The position numbers and the translations under genes are program-made. Positions 52,345-61,000 of a stretch of DNA of 64,000 nt are shown here, in pieces. Location of the stretch: the NCBI GenBank assembly GCA_964035575.1, contig OZ037924.1:1154045-1218044 (forward strand). Reading direction: 5' to 3'. The notes under the pieces are model-generated. The model did not search any database. It had not been told where the DNA came from and saw nothing but the letters and a program-made list of their open reading frames with translations. The number at the start of each line of letters is the position of its first letter. Position 1 is the first letter of the stretch. The DNA comes from Rhynchopus sp. YZ270_cl-10 (Eukaryota; Euglenozoa; Diplonemea; Diplonemida; Diplonemidae).

Positions 52345-52382
<38 letters not shown>

Positions 52383-52384
52383 GT

Positions 52385-52985
52385 AAAGTTTTGGATATGG
52401 TGCACAGGGGGCTTTTCGGGGGTCCTGAAATAGGGTGCACAGGGGGCTTTTCGGGGGTCCTGAAATAGGGTGCACAGGGGGCGCAAAAGTATGCCCCATA
52501 TGACTTTTACAGGTATTTTGGGTCCCGTACACAGTTTTCACAGCACACACAGAAAAACACAGAAAAACACAGTATACACAGTATACACAGTATACACAGT
52601 ATACACAGTATACACAGTATACACAGTACACAGTATACACAGTATACACAGTATAGACAGTATAGACAGTATAGACAGTATAGACAGTATAGACAGTATA
52701 GACAGTATAGACAGTATAGACAGTATACACAGTATACACAGTATACACAGTATACACAGTATAAAAAGCTTCTCTCCGTAGGGAAGCATGGTGAACACAT
52801 GAAAACACTTAAGTGCCCAGCCCACCAAAACACCAACGAGTTGACACAAGCCAGATATTTATTTCGGGTTTGCAGGTTTGCAGATAACTCAACCAGTTAA
52901 GTAACCCTATTTTTCTTCTTTTCTGTACTTGGTCTATTTTTTTATGAGACTAGAAAGGAAAAAGGAAAAAATGGAGAAGATAATA
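52385..52985 (+). repeat. Dispersed repeat R, copy 2
   Basis: Same order of blocks as 42386-42920. The internal microsatellite differs: (ACAGTATAC)n is interrupted by eight ATAGACAGT units at about 52650-52720. The GGTGCACAGGGGGCTTTTCG block is doubled. The retrotransposon poly(A) ends at its left edge. Confidence 0.9.
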
Positions 52986-53094
52986 AAGACAATAAAATGA
53001 ACAGGAAAATGGAAATGGAAAAAAGGATGACCAAAAAAGGTCAGGTTTAGAATAAAAGGTGGATGAAGAGTAAGAAGAACCTTATCAACCACAC

Positions 53095-54060
53095 CAACCG
53101 CACAAGCACCAGCCAGATAATGCAACCTGGAACCAGATAACGCTGCCCGAACCCCGCGCACCCACACAACCACACCAGCTGGATAACGCAACCTAGAACC
53201 AGAAGGTTCCCGCGCACCCGCACCCACCAGCCGGCTTATCGACCACACCAGCCGGATAACGCTGCCCGAACCCCGCGCACCCGCACAACCACACCAGCCG
53301 GATAACGCAACCTAGAACCCGCAAACCCGCGCACCCGCAAACCCGCAAACCCGCACAACCACCAGCCAGATAACGTAACCTAGAACCAGATAACGCAACC
53401 TAGAACCAGCAGGTTCCCGCGCACCCGCACCCACCAGCCGGCCTATCGACCACACCAACCAGACAACGCAACCTAGAACCAGCAGGTTCCCGCGCACCCG
53501 CACCCACCAGCCGGCTTATCGACCACACCAACCAGACAACGCAACCTAGAACCAGCAGGTTCCCGCGAACCCGCACCCACCAGCCGGCTTATCGACGACA
53601 CCAGCCGGATAAGGCAACCTAGAACCCGCAAACCCGCGCACCCGCAGACCCGCAAACCCGCACAACCACCAGCCAGATAACGTAACCTAGAACCAGATAA
53701 CGCAACCTAGAACCAGCAGGTTCCCGCGCACCCGCACCCACCAGCCTTCTTATCGACCACACCAACCAGACAACGCAACCTAGAACCAGCAGGTTCCTGC
53801 GCACCCGCACCCACCAGCCGGCTTATCGACCACACCAGCCGGATAACGCAACCTAGAACCCGAAACCCGCGCACCCGCAAACCCGCAAACCCGCACAACC
53901 ACCAGCCAGATAACGTAACCTAGAACCAGATAACGTTACCCGAACCCCGCGCACGCGCACCACCACACCAGACAGATAACACCGCTGGATAACACAACCT
54001 AGAACACCCAAATACTCGCAAATTCCAGCAAAACAGTGCGCGAACCAGCTAAGTTACTGA
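53095..54060 (+). repeat. Compound minisatellite with higher-order structure
   Basis: Mosaic of phrases such as GATAACGCAACCTAGAACC, AGCAGGTTCCCGCGCACCC, GCCGGCTTATCGACCACACC and CAAACCCGCGCACCCGC, repeating with a longer period of about 240-320 bp. Short runs of CCCGCAAA occur inside (about 53321-53357, 53628-53662, 53865-53897), the unit of the giant array further right. Confidence 0.85.
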
Positions 54061-54069
54061 ACCCCGAGA

Positions 54070-54425
54070 AGACTGGATCCGGTGCACAGGGTGCCTTTTT
54101 GACAAATATCCGGTGCACAGGGGGCGCCTAAGTCAAAAATCGGTGCACAGGGGGCGTATCCGGGGAAAATCCGGTGCACAGGGGGCGCCCAAAAACGGTG
54201 CACAGGGGGCGTGTTAATACGGTGCACAGGGGGCGCCTTCAATCCGGTGCACAGGGGGCGCCCCAAAAACGGTGCACAGGGGGCGTGTCAAAACGGTGCA
54301 CAGGGGGCGCCCGGCTATTAAATCACGGGTAAAACGCCCCCTGTGCACCGGATTTTTGGGCGCCCCCTGTGCACCGTTTTGGGGTGCGCCCCCTGTGCAC
54401 CGGACGTGCCCCCTGTGCACCGGAG
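54070..54425. repeat. Dispersed GGTGCACAGGGGGCG motifs in both orientations
   Basis: About eight forward copies (54078-54310) and four reverse copies (54335-54425) of a 15-bp motif, separated by 10-20 bp of varying sequence, so the block is an imperfect inverted arrangement. The same motif occurs at 42342-42460 and twice to three times at 52398-52485. Confidence 0.88.
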
Positions 54426-54426
54426 T

Positions 54427-54512
54427 GGCCCTTGCACAGCATCCTTGCACAGCATCCTTGCACAGCATCCTTGCACAGCATCCTTGCACAGCATCCTTGC
54501 ACAGCATCCTTG
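54427..54512 (+). repeat. Short array of the 13-bp unit, about 7 copies
   Basis: CTTGCACAGCATC units identical to the 38758-42330 array, joined to GATAACGCAACCTAGAACC of the compound minisatellite. Confidence 0.95.
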
Positions 54513-54538
54513 TCAGATAACGCAACCTAGAACCAGTC

Positions 54539-54694
54539 AGGGACCATTTTTTACACATTACAACACACTTGTCCTTTTTTACCCTCCCTCCCTCCCCCTT
54601 TCCTTTGTTTTATTGTGAGCCTTGTACGCCTCCACGGGGCGGTCCCTGGGCAACGGTAGAGGGTGCAGGCCGGCGAAGCGCAAGGCGTAGTGTG

Positions 54695-54729
<35 letters not shown>

Positions 54730-54820
54730 GTGTTGTTCAACTTAGCCCTAGGCTCGACTTTTTTTGTTCCACATCAAACTGGACAGGGCAAGGGGGGTAC
54801 GTTTATAATGCACATGAAAG
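54539..54820 (+). repeat. Dispersed repeat G, copy 1
   Basis: GGGACCATTTTTTACACATT, CCTCCACGGGGCGGTCCCTG, GCCGGCGAAGCGCAAGGCG, a T-run of about 31 and GTGTTGTTCAACTTAGCCC in this order. Copy 2 at 55474-56680 has the same blocks, but an extra 36-bp-plus leader and the CAG/CAA tract sit before the T-run. Confidence 0.85.
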
Positions 54821-55315
54821 GCGCTTGGTCCGAGCGAAGCGAGGGCCAAAAGTCTTACAATCAGTACATGTGCCTGTTTAGTTAGAACGAGGCACAAAAG
54901 TGAATTAAACGAGGGAGATATTTGTCATCAGCATGTCGCCCTATTATGTATCGTTGTTTGCCGAGCGAAGCGAGGCATACAACGATACAAGGGGACCATT
55001 AGACTGTCCAGTCTGTGTGGTTTTGCTGTATTTCCAGTATTGGTGCCCAGCTGGTTCTGGAGGGGAGGAAGGGGCGGGATGGGGCTTTCTTTTTACAATA
55101 CGAAGTTCCTTTCTTGTTACTTTTGTTTTGTCTCTTGTAGTCTTTTTTGTTTGGATGATTAACGCCAGTAGCGACCCCCCATGGAACTCGTAGGGGATGG
55201 GGTGGGGGAAAAAATCTCCGTCGCTTACTCCTAGGCCGACGCCCACAGACAAACCGCCTCCTTGGCTTACTCCTGACGTTTTCTGTGAGGGGGAAGATTT
55301 GGAATTTACATACAA
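54821..55315. other. Gene-free segment with GCGAAGC hairpins
   Basis: Hairpin 54949-54987 pairs TATCGTTGTTTGCC with its near complement around a GAGCGAAGCGA loop. No coding sequence recognised; the remainder is ordinary AT/GC-mixed spacer. Confidence 0.5.
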
Positions 55316-55488
55316 GGGGACCATTTTTTACACAGGGGACCATTTTTTACACAGGGGACCATTTTTTACACTGGGGACCATTTTTTACACAGGGGACCAT
55401 TTTTTACACAGGGGACCATTTTTTACACAGGGGACCATTTTTTACACAGGGGACCATTTTTTACACAGGGGACCATTTTTTACACATT
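55316..55488 (+). repeat. 19-bp tandem repeat, about 9 copies
   Basis: Unit GGGGACCATTTTTTACACA, ending at the left edge of repeat G copy 2, whose first block is the same phrase. The array therefore grew from the repeat's own edge. Confidence 0.95.
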
Positions 55489-55632
55489 ACAACACACTTG
55501 CCCTTTCTTTTTACCCTCCCTCCCTCCCCCTTTCCTTTGTTTTATTGTGAGCCTTGTACGCCTCCACGGGGCGGTCCCTGGGCAACGGTAGAGGAGTGCA
55601 GGCCGGCGAAGCGCAAGGCGTAGTGTGTCTTG
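55474..55632 (+). repeat. Dispersed repeat G, copy 2 (left part)
   Basis: Matches 54539-54698 over about 160 bp, then diverges; the right part (T-run and GTGTTGTTCAACTTAGCCC) resumes at 56566-56680 after the CAG/CAA tract. Confidence 0.85.
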
Positions 55633-55673
55633 TCCTTCTTTGTTTTCGTTTTTTGGTTTTTGCTTTTTTAAAA

Positions 55674-56563
55674 ATGAGGAGGAAGGCCCTTTTGGGGGCG
55701 TTGTGGGTGGTGCTGCATGTCTGCATCAGCAGCAGCAGCAGCAGGAGCTACACCAGCAGCAACAACAAGAGCAGCAACAGCAGCAACAGCAGCAACAGCA
55801 GCAACAGCAGCAACAGCAGCAACAGCAGCAACAGCAGCAACAGCAGCAACAGCAGCAACAGCAGCAACAGCAGCAACAGCAACAACGGCAGCAACAGCAG
55901 CAACAGCAGCAACAGCAGCAACAGCAGCAACAGCAGCATATACTACACCAGCTGCAACTGCAGCAGCAGCAACAACGGCAGCAACAGCAGCAACAGCAGC
56001 AACAGCAGCAACAGCAGCAACAGCAGCAACAGCAGCAACAGCAGCAACAGCAGCAACAGCAGCAACAGCAGCAACAGCAGCAACAGCAGCAACAGCAGCA
56101 TATACTACACCAGCTGCAACTGCAGCAGCAGCAACAACGGCAGCAACAGCAGCAACAGCAGCAACAGCAGCAACAGCAGCAACAGCAACAACGGCAGCAA
56201 CAGCAGCAACAGCAGCAACAGCAGCAACAGCAGCAACAGCAGCATATACTACACCAGCTGCAACTGCAGCAGCAGCAACAACGGCAGCAACAGCAGCAAC
56301 AGCAGCAACAGCAGCAACAGCAGCAACAGCAGCAACAGCAGCAACAGCAGCAACAGCAGCAACAGCAGCAACAGCAGCAACAGCAGCAACAGCAGCAACA
56401 GCAGCAACAGCAGCAACAGCAGCAACAGCAGCAACAGCAGCAACAGCAGCAACAGCAGCAACAGCAGCAACAGCAGCAACAGCAGCAACAGCAGCAACAG
56501 CAGCAACAGCAGCAACAGCAGCAACAGCAGCAACAGCAGCAACAGCAGCAACAGCAGCAACAG

Positions 56564-56599
<36 letters not shown>

Positions 56600-56654
56600 T
56601 GTTGTTCAACTTAGCCCCAGGCTCGCTTTTTTTATCTACATCCAGTGACAGAGG
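55674..56654 (+). repeat. CAG/CAA tract (about 830 bp); reading frames probably not genuine
   Basis: A tract of (CAGCAGCAA)n at about 55717-56565. A 48-bp module starting CATATACTACACCAGCTG and ending in CAACAACGGCAG occurs three times (55937, 56098, 56243). From ATG 55674 one frame reads MRRKALLGALWVVLHVCIS, a passable signal peptide, followed by (Ser-Ser-Asn)n; a second frame reads poly-Gln with Arg and HILHQLQL, a third poly-Ala/Thr. The Gln frame keeps the module most protein-like but has no ATG. The reading continues into a poly-T run, so translation is doubtful. Confidence 0.8.
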
Positions 56655-56680
56655 GGGTACTTACTAGTCAAGCGAGTATG

Positions 56681-57512
56681 TAAACAGCTAGATGTCCAGA
56701 CAAGGGCACTTTACTATTGTACTGGCAAGACAGTGCCTGAAAACACAGTTAGTGGCACTAAAATAGAAAGCATGTGGGACAACTACAACCAACACTTCCC
56801 TGCAAATAAGCAAAAGGGTCGTATGTGAGTGCAATTTTTCCCAAAAGGAAAAGGGGAGAGGATGGGACGGGAGGGTTGCTCTGTCTACCGGTGTAGTTTT
56901 ATTTTGCTTTGTCTTGGGGAGGGGAGGGGAGGAGAAGGAGGGGATTGAGTGAGCCGTTTCCTCTGTAACACACAAACAAATAAAAAGGAAGTTCCATAAT
57001 CTTTTTAGTAGTTTTCTTTTTGGTGAAAATTTTTGAGAACTTCTGTAAGTGTGACCTGACCCGACTGACTGACACCCAAAGGGGAAAACAACAATAACGC
57101 ACAACAAAATCAACAACAACAATGGTGGGTCTCGTGCTTACCTGTGGTGGTTTTGAAAAATGAAAAATGAAATTGACCTTCACAAGGTAAAAATGAAAAA
57201 CTAAAGGAGTGAAAAAAGGAACTCAAAGGACAAGAGTTCTGTACAAACTCTACTCTACTGCACAATCTATAAAAGTGGCCCAATGGCTCCTGATGCCACT
57301 GGCCTGGCTCTTAGACAGGTCTTACTCCGAGACTGCCCTCTACCCTCGTCCAAGGGCTAAGGGCCGTCGCTGGGGTAGACCCGTCCTAGCCAGCAGCCAA
57401 CCAAAAATATTAACAAAAGGAAGGGGAAAGGAAAGGGGGGGGGCATGAAAAGAACAAAAAACACAAAATAAAAAGGGTTTTTAAAAATAAACATGGGGCA
57501 AACTGTCATTCT
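56681..57512. other. Gene-free segment
   Basis: No ORF, repeat array or RNA gene was recognised. Sequence is of mixed composition with AT-rich patches; the right end is the 3' side of the minus-strand retrotransposon fragment. Confidence 0.5.
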
Positions 57513-58001
57513 CTACACGCATCTACACACACACTCTCTCCCTCTAACTCTCACTCTAATGCCTCTTATTCCTCTTATTCCCCTTTTGCCCCTGCTTTCC
57601 TCCGCTCTGTCTCCCCTTCTGTCCACCACCGCGACCATTGCGCCCTCTCTGCACCACCTGGGGCGAGAGCACATGCTGCGTCGCTTGTGCCACTGCGTCG
57701 GTGAACACGTTCGACGTGTTGGACCTACCCTGAGCTGCATGGCGCTGGGGTCCTTTGGGAGCTGGGGAAGGAGCAGGTTGGGCGGAGGAGGTTGCATTGC
57801 CACGGCCTGCCGATGAGGAGGAGGAAGAAGTGGAGACTGCAGGTTGCTCCACTTCGTCACAGAAGAAGGCACCGGCGACCCCATGGTGAGGCACGGGAAA
57901 AGACCCCCCCTCTCCGTCCGCTCCTCCTCCGTCCACATCCAAGCCTCGCTCTGCGCCCTCAGCAATTCCCTCACCCTCGCTTGCTTCTTCTGGTCAGGGG
58001 C
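57513..58001 (-). mobile_element. Fragment of a related retrotransposon ORF2
   Basis: Read on the minus strand from the array edge: KKQARVRELLRAQSEAW, then ERGGLFPCLTMGSPVPSSV at about 57877-57918, aligning with KGGFYPCLSMGQPVMRNV of ORF2 at 50167-51183. An alternative frame of the 3' part reads a Ser/Ala/Pro-rich then Gly/Arg/Lys-rich tail. The start is missing: the homology is cut by the CCCGCAAA array. It belongs to a different copy or subfamily, as identity is limited to the core. Confidence 0.6.
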
Positions 58002-61000
58002 AAACCCGCAAACCCGCAAACCCGCAAACCCGCAAACCCGCAAACCCGCAAACCCGCAAACCCGCAAACCCGCAAACCCGCAAACCCGCAAACCCGCAAA
58101 CCCGCAAACCCGCAAACCCGCAAACCCGCAAACCCGCAAACCCGCAAACCCGCAAACCCGCAAACCCGCAAACCCGCAAACCCGCAAACCCGCAAACCCG
58201 CAAACCCGCAAACCCGCAAACCCGCAAACCCGCAAACCCGCAAACCCGCAAACCCGCAAACCCGCAAACCCGCAAACCCGCAAACCCGCAAACCCGCAAA
58301 CCCGCAAACCCGCAAACCCGCAAACCCGCAAACCCGCAAACCCGCAAACCCGCAAACCCGCAAACCCGCAAACCCGCAAACCCGCAAACCCGCAAACCCG
58401 CAAACCCGCAAACCCGCAAACCCGCAAACCCGCAAACCCGCAAACCCGCAAACCCGCAAACCCGCAAACCCGCAAACCCGCAAACCCGCAAACCCGCAAA
58501 CCCGCAAACCCGCAAACCCGCAAACCCGCAAACCCGCAAACCCGCAAACCCGCAAACCCGCAAACCCGCAAACCCGCAAACCCGCAAACCCGCAAACCCG
58601 CAAACCCGCAAACCCGCAAACCCGCAAACCCGCAAACCCGCAAACCCGCAAACCCGCAAACCCGCAAACCCGCAAACCCGCAAACCCGCAAACCCGCAAA
58701 CCCGCAAACCCGCAAACCCGCAAACCCGCAAACCCGCAAACCCGCAAACCCGCAAACCCGCAAACCCGCAAACCCGCAAACCCGCAAACCCGCAAACCCG
58801 CAAACCCGCAAACCCGCAAACCCGCAAACCCGCAAACCCGCAAACCCGCAAACCCGCAAACCCGCAAACCCGCAAACCCGCAAACCCGCAAACCCGCAAA
58901 CCCGCAAACCCGCAAACCCGCAAACCCGCAAACCCGCAAACCCGCAAACCCGCAAACCCGCAAACCCGCAAACCCGCAAACCCGCAAACCCGCAAACCCG
59001 CAAACCCGCAAACCCGCAAACCCGCAAACCCGCAAACCCGCAAACCCGCAAACCCGCAAACCCGCAAACCCGCAAACCCGCAAACCCGCAAACCCGCAAA
59101 CCCGCAAACCCGCAAACCCGCAAACCCGCAAACCCGCAAACCCGCAAACCCGCAAACCCGCAAACCCGCAAACCCGCAAACCCGCAAACCCGCAAACCCG
59201 CAAACCCGCAAACCCGCAAACCCGCAAACCCGCAAACCCGCAAACCCGCAAACCCGCAAACCCGCAAACCCGCAAACCCGCAAACCCGCAAACCCGCAAA
59301 CCCGCAAACCCGCAAACCCGCAAACCCGCAAACCCGCAAACCCGCAAACCCGCAAACCCGCAAACCCGCAAACCCGCAAACCCGCAAACCCGCAAACCCG
59401 CAAACCCGCAAACCCGCAAACCCGCAAACCCGCAAACCCGCAAACCCGCAAACCCGCAAACCCGCAAACCCGCAAACCCGCAAACCCGCAAACCCGCAAA
59501 CCCGCAAACCCGCAAACCCGCAAACCCGCAAACCCGCAAACCCGCAAACCCGCAAACCCGCAAACCCGCAAACCCGCAAACCCGCAAACCCGCAAACCCG
59601 CAAACCCGCAAACCCGCAAACCCGCAAACCCGCAAACCCGCAAACCCGCAAACCCGCAAACCCGCAAACCCGCAAACCCGCAAACCCGCAAACCCGCAAA
59701 CCCGCAAACCCGCAAACCCGCAAACCCGCAAACCCGCAAACCCGCAAACCCGCAAACCCGCAAACCCGCAAACCCGCAAACCCGCAAACCCGCAAACCCG
59801 CAAACCCGCAAACCCGCAAACCCGCAAACCCGCAAACCCGCAAACCCGCAAACCCGCAAACCCGCAAACCCGCAAACCCGCAAACCCGCAAACCCGCAAA
59901 CCCGCAAACCCGCAAACCCGCAAACCCGCAAACCCGCAAACCCGCAAACCCGCAAACCCGCAAACCCGCAAACCCGCAAACCCGCAAACCCGCAAACCCG
60001 CAAACCCGCAAACCCGCAAACCCGCAAACCCGCAAACCCGCAAACCCGCAAACCCGCAAACCCGCAAACCCGCAAACCCGCAAACCCGCAAACCCGCAAA
60101 CCCGCAAACCCGCAAACCCGCAAACCCGCAAACCCGCAAACCCGCAAACCCGCAAACCCGCAAACCCGCAAACCCGCAAACCCGCAAACCCGCAAACCCG
60201 CAAACCCGCAAACCCGCAAACCCGCAAACCCGCAAACCCGCAAACCCGCAAACCCGCAAACCCGCAAACCCGCAAACCCGCAAACCCGCAAACCCGCAAA
60301 CCCGCAAACCCGCAAACCCGCAAACCCGCAAACCCGCAAACCCGCAAACCCGCAAACCCGCAAACCCGCAAACCCGCAAACCCGCAAACCCGCAAACCCG
60401 CAAACCCGCAAACCCGCAAACCCGCAAACCCGCAAACCCGCAAACCCGCAAACCCGCAAACCCGCAAACCCGCAAACCCGCAAACCCGCAAACCCGCAAA
60501 CCCGCAAACCCGCAAACCCGCAAACCCGCAAACCCGCAAACCCGCAAACCCGCAAACCCGCAAACCCGCAAACCCGCAAACCCGCAAACCCGCAAACCCG
60601 CAAACCCGCAAACCCGCAAACCCGCAAACCCGCAAACCCGCAAACCCGCAAACCCGCAAACCCGCAAACCCGCAAACCCGCAAACCCGCAAACCCGCAAA
60701 CCCGCAAACCCGCAAACCCGCAAACCCGCAAACCCGCAAACCCGCAAACCCGCAAACCCGCAAACCCGCAAACCCGCAAACCCGCAAACCCGCAAACCCG
60801 CAAACCCGCAAACCCGCAAACCCGCAAACCCGCAAACCCGCAAACCCGCAAACCCGCAAACCCGCAAACCCGCAAACCCGCAAACCCGCAAACCCGCAAA
60901 CCCGCAAACCCGCAAACCCGCAAACCCGCAAACCCGCAAACCCGCAAACCCGCAAACCCGCAAACCCGCAAACCCGCAAACCCGCAAACCCGCAAACCCG

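Larger units (their letters stand above)
43655..52381 (+). mobile_element. Non-LTR retrotransposon with RT, restriction-like endonuclease and OTU-like protease, poly(A) end
   Basis: Two tandem open frames, a 1.16-kb 3' untranslated region and a roughly 36-nt poly(A) run at about 52345-52381. The 5' region has two imperfect direct copies (about 43659-43771 and 43771-43850) sharing ACAGGGTCTGGTGGTAAATT and GCGTGGGTCTGGGAA, reminiscent of promoter monomers in LINEs. Restriction-like endonuclease downstream of the RT places it near site-specific-type LINEs (R2/NeSL/Utopia-like), but I cannot assign the clade. Both frames are uninterrupted, so the copy is young. It is inserted at the left edge of repeat R copy 2. 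No target duplication was found, and the 5' limit is approximate. Confidence 0.8.

Noticed and set aside
42386-52985. Repeat R copies on both sides of the retrotransposon as long terminal repeats
   Set aside because: The enclosed element has a LINE-type reverse transcriptase, a restriction-like endonuclease and a poly(A) end that precedes the right copy. Repeat R also contains variable microsatellites and is separated from the element on the left by 0.7 kb of other repeats.
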